Source: Megascapheus bottae
Lineage: Eukaryota; Chordata; Mammalia; Rodentia; Geomyidae
DNA: 64,000 bases
Reading direction: 5' to 3'
Assembly: GCA_024803745.1 (NCBI GenBank)
Contig: JANJXV010000013.1
Span: 35,424,501 to 35,488,500 of the forward strand
The notes under the pieces: generated by a model
Databases searched by the model: none
What the model was told of the DNA's origin: nothing
What the model saw: the letters and a program-made list of their open reading frames with translations, nothing else
Position numbers and translations under genes: made by a program
Shown: positions 1 to 10,551 of the stretch, piece after piece
Position numbering within the stretch: position 1 is the stretch's first letter
Layout of the letters: every line of letters begins with the position of its first letter

Positions 1-181
1 AAACTGACAGATGGCAGTGACATTCAATTGTTACTGTGGAACCTAACATTCTAGTTGATATCCTTGCTTGGCTAGCCCCAACATGTATTTTCATTACTCC
101 ATGTGAAAGTGTCTGTTGAATAATTTCTCATGAGTTTGAAACATACTACAGCTCTATCATATTGGATAGTTCTATTGTTTT

Positions 182-376
182 ATTTTTTTTTGCCAGTCCT
201 GGGCTTGAGCTCAGGGCCTGAGCACTGTCCTTGGACTTTCTCAAGGCTAGAGCTCTACCACTTGAGCCTCAGCACCACTTCCGGCTTTTTTCTATGTATG
301 TGGTACTGGGGAATCGAACCCGGGTCTTCATGCATGCTAGGCAAGCACTTTAACCACTAGGCCAAACTCCCGGTCC
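182..376 (-). mobile_element. IDL-Geo-type SINE, young
   Basis: A full inverted copy, from the poly-T and gccagtcctgggcttgagct to ccaaactcccggtcc. Perfect 15-bp target duplication AGTTCTATTGTTTTA at 168-182 and 378-392. Confidence 0.92.
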
Positions 377-533
377 GAGTTCTATTGTTTTAACTGTTGA
401 AAAAATAAAGAATGAGAAACTTTGTCATTTTTTCCTTTAAGTAGGGGCTTACTGGGAGCTTTGGTCCCAGAATATTTCTCAAACAGTATTTTTTAATCAC
501 TTGGAAAGTTCAGGGATAAAAAATGGTCTGGTA

Positions 534-733
534 GGGGCCTGGAGCATGGCCTAGTGGTAGTGTGCTCCCCTAGCATGTAGAAACCCTGCATTCGATTCCC
601 CAGAACCACATACACAGAAGAAGCCTGAAGTGGTGCTATGGCTCAAGTGGTAGAGCACTAGCCTTGAGCAAAAAGTATCCAAGGACAGTGCGCAGGCCCT
701 GAGTTCAAGTCCCAGAACTGGCAAAAAAAAAAA
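534..733 (+). mobile_element. IDL-Geo-type SINE
   Basis: ID-type head (gcatggcctagtggtagtgt), Geo module and a 13-A tail at about 722-733. Confidence 0.9.
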
Positions 734-1011
734 AATCTGGTAAATCTCCATTTGTTTTTACTTTTGTGATTTAGAAACCAAATGAGCATGTCCTTGGCCA
801 ATCACCTTGCAAATGGACATACATTTTGGGTGTTGTATACTTTGGGTGCTTTAGGACTCTGTATACCTGTTGCCTCTTTACCTGATACATATATTTTACA
901 CAGAATAGAGTCATGGTGTGTCCTCAGGGAGATGATAAATATGTATCTATTTAAATATGTACCAGAAAGTGATTGAATGAAAACTTTTTTTTACTATATT
1001 TATTTATTTAT

Positions 1012-1097
1012 TGCCAGACCTTGGTCTGTGGTATCAGACCAAGGGCTTCATGCATGCTAGTCAAGCACTCTACCACTATGCCATATTCCAAGCTCCT
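1012..1097 (-). mobile_element. ID-head SINE fragment
   Basis: Only the head (catgctagtcaagcactctaccac) is preserved, preceded by an ATTT run. Diverged. Confidence 0.6.
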
Positions 1098-1344
1098 AAT
1101 ATGGAATTTTTTTTCTGATGATGGTATAAATGTATAATGAGTGTTATAGGTACTTCTCCCAAAATCCAAAATAATGAGTAGCTTCTTGAAAGATGGTCAT
1201 TGTCTGTATGAAGGATATTTGCTTAAATATGTTTTGAATACGTTTTATCTTTTCGGTGCTAGGATCTCATTAGGCTTAGCATGTACATATAAGTGAAAGG
1301 TTTCTACAAGCTTGTGTTGAATTCAGAAAGTATTTTCTCATAGA

Positions 1345-1567
1345 AACAGTTTTGCTTGAACTATGGACTTGGGTGCTGTCCCTGACCTTCTTTTTGTTCA
1401 AGGCTAGTGCTCTATGACTAAAGCCACTGCATTACTTCCAGCTTTTTTGGTGATTAATTGGAGATAGGGTCTCATGGGTTTTCATGCCTGAGCTGGCTTT
1501 GAACTTTATCCTCAGATCTCAGCCTGCTGAGTAGCAAGGATTATAGGCATGAGCCACCGCTTCCTGG
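1345..1567 (-). mobile_element. B1-Geo-type SINE, old
   Basis: Inverted Geo tail, gattaattggagatagggtc linker, then B1-like head to gagccaccgcttcctggc. Many substitutions. Confidence 0.8.
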
Positions 1568-1611
1568 CATCATTTACTTCTTGAGTAACTAGTTTGTAGT
1601 AGTTATTGTTT

Positions 1612-1712
1612 TATGTCAGGCACACATTTATTTAAGATTCCTTTGAAGTAAGTATTCTTTTTACCTTTTATGGATGCGGGAACAGAGACATGAAGTACTA
1701 TACCACAGTTGT
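1612..1712 (+). mobile_element. MIR fragment
   Basis: The segment ttaccttttatggatgcggg followed by aacagagacatgaagtacta resembles the MIR tail (tttacagatgaggaaactgaggc). It is old and diverged. Confidence 0.55.
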
Positions 1713-2388
1713 TTTCAGCTCAGCCCTCTTCTAAGCACCTAGTCATATACCCAGCAATACCTTTGTGACTTTTTACTTATGTCTCTTATCAGCATTGAGG
1801 AGCTCATGTTTTCATACCTATCTCACCTCTGCTGTTTAATGAGTTCATCACCCTTCTGGCTACCTAATTGCTCTGTCTAAAAACCTGGGAGTTATGTGTT
1901 CTCTTATCACCCAACCCTACTGTGTAAAAAAGAAATGTTTTGAAATTCCCACTTCTTACCTTTTCCACTGTTCCACATTGATCTAAGCCACCATTATTTG
2001 CTTTAGTAGCTTCCTAACCTGGAACTTTTTTCCCCTCCTTCCACTACATTCTCATAGCAACCCAAAATGTTGATGCACTCACCAATTGGTCTTGTTGCAC
2101 TTTTGCCTAAAACCTTTCCATACCCCATAGGAACAATCTGTAATATGTCTTACATGACCTTGTATTTATTGCTCTTTTTGAACTTTGAGGCTTAGTCCTA
2201 AGGACTTCATACATGTTCTCAATTACCTTCACCCAAAAACTGTATTCCCACTTGCCAACCCAACAAATTACTTTATGTCAGAAACATGCTGCCTTCCAAC
2301 TGTTGCCCTGTTTGCTTTATGCAGTGGCATATGCTTTCACATTGTGTTTTGTTTTACTTTCCTTTTGTTCTTAGAAATAGAATTATAT

Positions 2389-2852
2389 GCCGGGCACAGT
2401 GGCTCACACCTGTAACCCTAGCTAATCAGGAGGCTGAGATCTGAGGATCACGGTTCAAAGCCACCCTGGGCACCAAGGTCTGTGATACTCTTTATCTACA
2501 ATTAACCACCAGAAAACCAGAAGTGGTGCTGTGGCTCAAAGTGGTAGGGTGCTAGCCTTGAGCTGAAGAGCTCAGGGACAGTGCCCAGGCCCAAAGTTCA
2601 AGCCCCACAACCAACATAAAGAAATCTAAGCTGGGTGCAGTGGCTAACTACTCAGAGGCTGAGATCTGAGAATCAAGGTTCAAAGCCAGCCTGGGCACAA
2701 AAGGACCTGAGACTTATCTCCAATTAACCTCTAGAAAAGAAGTGGGACTTCAGGGACAACACCCAGGCCCAGGGGTAGGGTGGTAGGTAGCCTTGAGCTG
2801 AAGAGCTTAGGGACTGTGCCAGGCTGAGTGCAAGCCCCTTGACCCACAAAAA
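2389..2852 (+). mobile_element. Two tandem B1-Geo-type SINEs
   Basis: First copy 2389-2622 starts gccgggcacagtggctcaca. The second starts at 2632 (gctgggtgcagtggctaact), is shortened in its head and has a rearranged tail with a repeated gagctgaagagct segment. Confidence 0.85.
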
Positions 2853-3171
2853 TAACTAAACAAATAAATAGCTCAAACCATAATCCTAAATTTTTTCTTT
2901 CATTCATTAAGCAAGTATTTGAGTGCCTACTAGATGTAAGGTGCTGCTGTTTTATCCTCAAATATTACATTCTTCATTGAAAGCTGGGGAAAACTAATAG
3001 CACACATTCAGTCACTAAAATGTACTGAACATCTTTGAATCCTGGTACTTAGCTGTTCATTTCCACACATGAGCAATTCTTGAAGAAGTTGTGATCGCCA
3101 GGGTAACAACTTTCTGCTTGCCCTCTAAGTGTTCAAGTGTTTAGGAATGTGAAGTTGGTTTCGTCTTTTTT

Positions 3172-3427
3172 TGTGTGTGGATGTTGGTGCTGAGGCTTGA
3201 ACTCAGGGTCTTGATGCTATCGGTCATGGGGCTTGAATTCAAGTCTGGGTACTATCTCTATCTAGCTCTTTTTACTCTCTACCACTTTGAGCTACAGCTC
3301 CACTTCTGGTTTTCTGGTGGTTAATTGGAGATAAGTCTCACCGAGTTTTCCTGCCATGGCTGGCTTTGAACCTTGATTTCATCTTGCTGAGTAGCTAGGA
3401 TTATAGGTGTGAGCCAACAGCCCCTGG
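3172..3427 (-). mobile_element. B1-Geo-type SINE
   Basis: An inverted copy with a GT-rich leader. The ggttaattggagataagtct linker and gtgagccaacagcccctgg end are clear. Confidence 0.82.
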
Positions 3428-3694
3428 ACTTTTTATTTCTTTGTCCAGTTTCTTGAAATGAACTCGCCACACATGAGATTACATTCAGGTTTATATCTGT
3501 AGTTTCCTATCTAACATCTGGTATGTTCACTTGGATATTGGTATTTTATCCAAAAGATATCATAACCCCCAGCTTAGTCTTTCTACAGTCTTTCCTATTT
3601 TAGTAAATAAAACAGTATTTATTTTGTTGCCTAGTTCCAACCATATATGATGCATCTCCTCACTTCCCATTTCAACAAATCCCATTGGTTTGCC

Positions 3695-3995
3695 CTCTTT
3701 TTAGAAATACTGAGGTTTGAAGTCAAGGCCTGTGCTTGTCACACCTGTGACCCTTTTTCTTTTGCTATTTGCTATTTTTTAAATAGGGTGTTGATATTTG
3801 CCCCAGCCTACCTGGGCTGCCATCTCCCTATTTATGCTTTTAATTTAACTGGGATAACAAGCATGTACTACCATACTTAGCTAATTATTAAAATGGCATT
3901 TGATGACTTTTTTCCTGAATTATCTCCAACAGTGATCTTCCCAATTTCTGCCTCCTATAGCTAGGATTGCAATTATGAATCACTGCACTCAACCT
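3695..3995 (-). repeat. Unassigned old interspersed repeat
   Basis: SINE-like phrases (tagctaggattgcaattatgaatcactgca; gggataacaagcatgtactac) in a diverged frame suggest one or two old B1-related monomers. The family is uncertain. Confidence 0.4.
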
Positions 3996-4124
3996 TAATT
4001 TGAGCCTGTTTTTCATAAATTTCCATATGAATTGTTGTACTTTCCCCTCCTTCCCTCCCTTCCTTCCTTCCTTCCTCCCAAAATTTTAGATTTTAGTATG
4101 CAACAGGTAGAGCTAATTTTTTTT

Positions 4125-4361
4125 CTTTCTTTTTTTTTTGTTGGTATTGGAACTTTAACTGTAGGCCTGGGCACTGTCCCTGAGCTCTTCAGCTCAAGGC
4201 TAGCACCCTACCACTTTGAACCACAGCACTACTTCTGGTTTTCTGGTGGTTAATTGGAGTTAAGAGTCTCCTGGACTTTAGTGCACAGCTTGGCTTTGAA
4301 CTGCTATCCTCAGATCTCAGCCTGCTGGTAGCTAGGATTACAGGCCACTGTGCCCAGTGGC
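4125..4361 (-). mobile_element. B1-Geo-type SINE
   Basis: Nearly full inverted copy; cctgagctcttcagctcaag and gtggttaattggagttaaga are preserved. Confidence 0.85.
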
Positions 4362-4814
4362 TGAGATCTTTTAGTTTTATTGCTAGCACTGACAAATTTT
4401 AAGTGCAGTTATGCATTCAGTAAGTGAATGAAGTGACTGCTACCGGGCCCACAGACTCTCTTTCAGAGGTACAAATAGAAGAAAAAAAAATCTAGTAAAA
4501 GGGGATCTTGAAGCAGTTCAGAGAGATTGCATAAAACTGATGTAAATTGTTAATGTTGCATAATGGAAATAGATTAGCAAAAAGAAGCAGCTTCCAAGAA
4601 CAAATATTCCGAGAGGAAGGAAGTGGGCTCCACAAGCCAGCTAAAGGTTGGGCCTTGAACTGGCACAGCTTTACTTCTGCCATAGTGTCCCAGTCAGTGC
4701 AGTCATAAGAGACTTTACAAAAATGTGTTCTACACACTCATTAGAGCAACACTATCACAGAAAATTTTAGGGGGTTTCTGAGGAACACTGAAAAGTTCCA
4801 TTGAAAGAAACATG

Positions 4815-4925
4815 ATAGTGGAAGTGGGGCTGTGGCTCCCGGGGTAGGCCAAGAACCTTGAGCTGAAGAGCTCAGGACAGTGCCCAGGCCCAGAGTTCAA
4901 GCCCCATGACCAAGCAAAAACAATA
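4815..4925 (+). mobile_element. Geo tail module without a head
   Basis: Begins at ggaagtggggctgtggctcc and runs through gagctgaagagctcagg to ccccatgaccaagc. 5'-truncated B1-Geo copy. Confidence 0.75.
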
Positions 4926-5109
4926 ACAACAAAAACAGGGATAATAGTATGAATAAGGCTTCAGTAAGATTAATTTGGTAATCAAGCATAAATATGACTT
5001 TGACAGAGCTCGAAAGCAGGATAACCAGATGAGAGGCATTCATTATACCAAACAGGAGGAAAGAAATGGCAGAGTAATAGTGATATTGGTGTAAAAAGGA
5101 GCGGATGAA

Positions 5110-5936
5110 TCCGGGCGCAGTGGCTCATGCTTTTAACCCTAGCTACTCAGGAGGCTGAGATCTGAGGACTGAGGTTCAAAGCCAGCCCAAGCACTAAAGT
5201 CCATGAGACTCTTATCCCCAGTTAACCAATGGAAAAATAGAAGTGGCACTGTGGCTCAAGGTTAGGGTAGAGCTCAGGGACAGTGCCCAGGCCCAGAGTT
5301 GTAGCCCCAGAGTGGGAGTGGGGGTGGGGAAGGAGGGTAAGGAGGTGATGACTGAAAACATAAAGATAAAATTGACTAGGTTTTTTGGCATGGTGCTTTT
5401 GGGCAGAGTGATAAAAAAAGTAATTTGTTGCAGGCATGATAGCTCACACCTGTAATCCTAGCTACTCTGGAGGCTGAGATATGAGGATCAAGGCTCAAAG
5501 CCAGCCTGGGCACAAAAGGACCTGAGACTTATCTGCAATTAACATCTAGAAAAGGAGACATGGGGCTTGGCTCAAGGGTAGGGTGGTAGCCTTCATCTGA
5601 AGAGCTCAGGGACAGTGCCCTGGCCCAGGGGTAGGATAGTAGCTATGAGCTGAAGAGCTCAAGGACAGCACCTAGGCTGCATTCAAGCCCCCATGAGCCA
5701 CCAAAAAAATAAATAAATAACTTGTTGGAGCTGGTGGCTCACACATGTAATCCTAGCCACTCAGGAGGCTGTGACCTGAGGATCACAATTCAAAGTCAGC
5801 CCAGCCAGAAAGTCCATGAGACTCATCCAAAAAATGGGAAGTAATGCTGTCTCAAAGTGGTAGAATACTAACCTTGGGCAGAAAAAGGTCACAAGTAGCT
5901 TGCAAGCCCAAAGTTCAAGTCCCATGACCTACAACA
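5110..5936 (+). mobile_element. Cluster of three B1-Geo-type SINEs
   Basis: Copies at about 5110-5312, 5428-5708 and 5726-5936, all in the same orientation. The middle one has a duplicated tail (two gctgaagagctcagg/aagg blocks). Each begins with a ggctcacacctgtaatccta-like head. Confidence 0.82.
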
Positions 5937-5967
5937 AAATTTTTTGTTGTTGTTGAACAAAGTTGTT

Positions 5968-6387
5968 TTTTTTTTTCCCCCAGTTCTGCATCTTGAACTC
6001 AGAGCCCGGCCACCATCTTTGGGCTTTCTCCAGACTAGAGCTCTAGCACTTGAGCTACAGCACCACTTCTGGATTTTTCTGTGATACTGAGGAATCAAAC
6101 TTGGGTCTTCGTGCATGCATGCTAGGCAGGCACACTACCACTAGGCTAAACTCCTGCCCCTTCCCCCCCAATTTTTTTTATTTTTATTTTTATTTTTTTT
6201 GCCAGTCCTGGGTTTGAGCTCAGGGCCTGAGCACTGTCCTTTGGCTTCCTTAAGGCTAGAGCTCTACCACTTGAGCCATAATACCACTTTTGGCTTTTTC
6301 TATGTATGTGGTACCAAGGAATCGAGCGTGGGTCTTTGTGCATGCCAGGTAAGCACTCCGTATCACTAGGCCAAACTCCTAGCCCCG
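5968..6387 (-). mobile_element. Two tandem inverted IDL-Geo-type SINEs
   Basis: Copies 5968-6161 and 6187-6387 follow each other head to tail. The second has an A/T-rich (TTTTTA)n tail, complemented on this strand. Confidence 0.87.
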
Positions 6388-6417
6388 AAAGATTTTTTTT
6401 TTTTAACTCTTGTTTAT

Positions 6418-6505
6418 TTTGTGCTGGTCCTCATGCTTGAACTTAGGACCTAAGTGCTGTCCTTGATCTTTTATGCTTAAGGCCAATGCTCTACTACTTT
6501 TTGGG
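6418..6505 (-). mobile_element. Geo tail fragment
   Basis: gtgctggtcctcatgcttga to ccaatgctctactac; diverged. Confidence 0.5.
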
Positions 6506-6522
6506 TTAAAGAGTTTACAGAT

Positions 6523-6714
6523 GGGCCCAGGAGGATGGCCTAGTGGTAGAGTGCTCACCTAGCATGCACCAAGCCCTAAATTCAATTCCTTGGTACCACA
6601 TACTCAGAAAAAGCCAGAAGTAGTGACGTGGCTCTAGTGGCAGAGCTCTAGCCTTGCGCAAAAAGTGCCCAAGCCCTGGGTTGAATCCCAGGGCTGGTAA
6701 CAAAAACCAAAAAA
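6523..6714 (+). mobile_element. IDL-Geo-type SINE
   Basis: Full copy starting gggcccaggaggatggccta, A-rich tail from 6700. Inverted relative to its 5' neighbour, so the pair could form a hairpin in RNA. Confidence 0.87.
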
Positions 6715-6774
6715 AAAGTTAGAAAAAATAAAAAAAAAAATCCTTGAATGATTAGTTATTTTCCCCCTTTCCCC

Positions 6775-6978
6775 TTCAATTATAGGTCTTGGGCACTCTC
6801 CTTGAGTTCTTTTGCTCAAGGCTGAAGCTCTTCTTCCACTTGAGCCACCGTTCCACTTCTGTCTTTTGTGGTTAAGTAGAGGTAACAGTCTCTCTGACTT
6901 CCTCTGTCCTGGTTGGCTTCAAACCACATCCTCAAATCTCAGCCTCCTGAGTCTCTCGGATTATATGTCTGTAATCAG
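6775..6978 (-). mobile_element. B1-Geo-type SINE, old
   Basis: Inverted and diverged, but cttgagccaccgttccactt and ctcaaatctcagcctcctga remain. Confidence 0.75.
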
Positions 6979-7421
6979 GGACAATGTCTGGCTGTCCCTG
7001 TTCTACCAATCCATCCATAGTTTGACTTCCAGCTTTTTTGGGAGGAGACTGGGGGGAGTTAATTGGAGATAAGAGCCTCACCTGTTTTCCTGCCAATGCT
7101 GGCTTGGAACTACAATCCTTAGATTTCGCCTGGAGAGTGCAGTACATCTGAGTTAATATTATCCCTTCCATTTCTTCACTACCTCTCCAAACCCTACCTG
7201 TTTGAAGTTACTAGATTCCACTTTTACATATGTACATTGAATATTATGACTGTATTCCCTGACCCTTCTATTTGTCCCTTTGACAAAATGTTTTGTTTCC
7301 AGTACTCATTTTTAAAATTTTATTCAAAGGAGCTACACCACTCACTTGAATTTTCCCTTGCATATATATACCAATTGGGGTGTGTGTGTGTGTGTGTATG
7401 CCTATAGCTTCTTTTTTCTCT

Positions 7422-7668
7422 GTCATGAGGTTGGAACTTAAGGCTTGGGTGCTGTCCCTGAGTGCATGCACACCCTCTATCTCTCCCTCCCCCCCCCCCG
7501 CAAGCCTAGTGCTCTACCACTTTGAGGTATAGTATCACTTCCAGTTTTATAGTGGTTAATTGGAGATAAAAACCTCCTGGAACTTTCCTACTCAGGCTGG
7601 TTTTGAACCATGATCCTCAAATCTCAGCCTCCTGTGTAGCTATGATTACAGGCATGAACCATTGGCAT
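7422..7668 (-). mobile_element. B1-Geo-type SINE with internal C-run
   Basis: Inverted copy; a pyrimidine-rich C11 stretch (7489-7499) interrupts the tail module. Preceded by a (GT)n at 7380-7397. Confidence 0.8.
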
Positions 7669-7898
7669 GCCACTTGTGTATTTTTATATACATTTAAAAT
7701 CTACATCTAACTTTGTAGTAAGTTCTAATATTATTTATTCTTTAAGTTACTCTTTAAGATGTTTCATTGTTGTTTTCATTTAGTGCTGGGACTAAGCCTT
7801 TGGTTTATTGAGGTGGGCTGTGGTACGTATCCCAGGTATGCCTGGCCATTACTATATTGATCTGCTTCCTATACCATCATACCTGGGTTCTGTAATTT

Positions 7899-8099
7899 TT
7901 TTTTTTTTTTTTGCTGCCAGTCCTGGGGACTGAACTTAGGGCCTGAGCACTATCCTTGGGCTTTCCTCAAGGCTAGTGCTCTACCATTTGAGCCACAGCA
8001 CCACTTTCAGCTTTTTATGTATGTGGTACCAGAGAATCAAACCCAGGTCTTTGTGCATGTTAGGCAAGCACTCTACCACTAGGCCAAATTCCCAGCCCT
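7899..8099 (-). mobile_element. IDL-Geo-type SINE near QSER1 exon 2
   Basis: Full inverted copy with a 17-T leader; its head ends about 75 nt before exon 2. Confidence 0.9.
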
Positions 8100-8174
8100 C
8101 CCTATACATTTTTTGATTGTATAGTTTGGGCTATGTATTTTTGATTACTAATATGTATTTTAAACATCCTTTAG

Positions 8175-8284
8175 TTTAAGCTATGAAGAAGGACACCCCT
8201 CCCAGTCTGAAGCAGATCTCCTTCAGAGACAGACATTTGCAGCCTCTCAGCTTCCTGGATATGCCCCCACACCTCAACCAACCG
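8175..8284 (+). CDS. QSER1: QSER1 coding exon 2
   Basis: Encodes [20 protein letters not shown] and continues to a PQPTG end. The donor is accg|gtaaca and the last base is the first of a glycine codon completed in exon 3. Two AG acceptors six bases apart fit, ending at 8174 (ctttag) and 8180 (tttaag); both keep frame and differ by two residues. Continuing upstream in this frame meets a TAA at 8161, so an initiator must come from an upstream exon. Confidence 0.88.
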
Positions 8285-10502
8285 GTAACAGCTCTCTTGG
8301 GAAGTGTGCTATGAATCTAGGTTCACTTAGTGAACAGGAAGAGAAATAAAGTTTCACATTTTCATTCTAAATGTAATATGTAGGATATTAATATACCATG
8401 GGATATAAAAATGAAAATGAGATTAAAGGCTTTGGCTTTTATTGATGGATGGTGTGTCTATCTGAGGGATTAAGAAGTTGAGACTTTTAGTTTGTGTGTC
8501 ATTGAAGCTTTTAAATTATGAAAATGCTTGGTCAAATTAATAATTTGCTCTTTCTGATAAAGCATTTTATAGTTATAGAATTTCCTGCCTTCAGGATTTT
8601 TTGGTTGTTTTTTTGGGTTTTTTTTTGTGGTTCATAGGGCTTGATTTCGGCCTGGGCACTGTCCCTGAGCTCTTCAGTTCAAGGCTACTAGCTACTCTTA
8701 AGCCAAGCCCCACTTCCCGTTTTCTAGAGGTAAATTGAAGATAAGAGTCTCGGGTTCTTTTATGCCCAAGCTGGCTTTGAACCTTGATCCTCAGATCTCA
8801 GCCTCCTGAGTAGCTAGGATTACAAGCATGAGCCACCACACCTGGCGCCTTCAGTTTTTACAAATTCTTGTAAACACAAGATCAGAAAGCGAATTTTATG
8901 TAAGTGTATTCCTTTTTTCCCCATATATTTTTATTGTAATTAATAGAAGGGTTACATTATATTCACCAGATAGAAGGTGCATTACTTCACAAACATTGAT
9001 ACCCTTTCTCATGTCTTGGTCCCCATTTCCCTCACCCGTAAGTGTATTCTTTTTACTTCTGAATTTATTTTCTCTTCCACTCTAGGTCTCTCGGGAGTAT
9101 TTGACACTAGTATGAATAGTGACAACACTAACACTAAAGAGTCTTCTGTGATGAATTTTCTTTCCTCTGTTGAGTCACGAGCTACACAGGCTGCTTCTTC
9201 AGGAACTACTCTTCTACCACAATTCAGGGCCCCATCCTGGCAGACAGGTGATTCACTGTTTTCAGAATTTTTAAAATCATCCAAAAATATTTGTTAAAAT
9301 TATATATTTTTTTTACTTTTTATGGAAGGTTCCAAATGGAATTGAATTTTCTAATGTACTTTAAAAACTGGCATTTTTTAGGGTGCATAAAATAAAAGAA
9401 CTGTTTATTGGCAGAAATTTCGTATTATTTGATTTTTGGGGGGTAGGATAGTATTTTGTTACGTAGCATAGGCTGGCTTCAAACTTGAGATTCTTTCTAC
9501 TTCAACTCCTCAAGTGATGGGATTTCAGGCATATTCTACCACATCTCCCCTAGAAATTGTGTTTTAGCATTACAGTGAAAACAAGTTCACATAAACATAT
9601 TGATAATTATTTAAGATAAATCCTTACATTTAGGGGCCGGGAGTTTGGCCTAGTGGTAGAGTGCTTGCCTAGCATGCATGAAGACCCGGGTTCAATTCCT
9701 TGGTACCACATACATAGAAAAAAACCAGAAATGGTGCTGAGGCTCAAGTGGTAGAGCTCTGGCCTTGAGAAAGTCCAAGGACAGTGCTCAGGCCCTGAGT
9801 TCAAGCCCATGACTGGCAAAAAAAAAAAAAAAAAAAAATCCTTACATTTATATTTGGCACTTTAAGTAATTGTTTGAGAAGAGTGGCGGTTAGACTAATT
9901 AATTCATTTGTGTGGGCCCTGGGACTTGAAACTCAGGGCCTGGGCGCTGTCCCTGTGTTTCTTTTGCTTGAGGCTAGGTAGGCCTCTAACTCGTGAACCA
10001 CAGTACCACTTCTGGTTCTGCCCTTTTCTAAGTGGAGCTAAGAGTCTCTCAAGACTTTCCAGCCTCAGCTAGCTTCAAACTGATTCTCAGATCTCAGCTT
10101 CCTGAGTCGGTAGGCTTACAGGTGTGAGCCATGAGTACCCAGCCTAATTTAATTTGTTATAATGACTTAGGCTGGGCAGATAATGTTGGTTTTATAGTGA
10201 ATAAGACTTATTTTTATCAATATTTAAGCAAAATTAAATTGAACAGATTAAATCACTATTTAATAAGATATATGTTAACATACTCATGAGTATGAGGTTT
10301 ATATGTACTTTTCTATAAAGGATGTTTTAAATTTCACTTTTCAATAGTTTCTACTTAAATTATATGTACTTAACTTTTTGTGAGATGATGACAAGATGTC
10401 TTGGGCTTGTTTTGTTTTATATTTGAGAAGTTTTCTTTAAAATAATTGCTGTAGGAAACACTAGTTAACCTAGTGGAATTTCTTAGCATGCCTAGCAACT
10501 TG

Positions 10503-10551
<49 letters not shown>

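Larger units (their letters stand above)
1..8174 (+). other. QSER1: QSER1 intron 1 (3' part), no exon seen
   Basis: A SINE-dense interval before the first recognised QSER1 exon. Unique-looking AT-rich stretches without an assigned repeat lie at about 1100-1340, 1710-2385, 2860-3170, 3430-3690, 4365-4810 and 7130-7420. No open frame longer than chance was found in them. Confidence 0.7.

Noticed and set aside
182..376. Many 60-100 codon frames such as those starting [15 protein letters not shown]
   Set aside because: These are the repeated translation of the IDL-Geo SINE and recur at dozens of sites with the same peptide.
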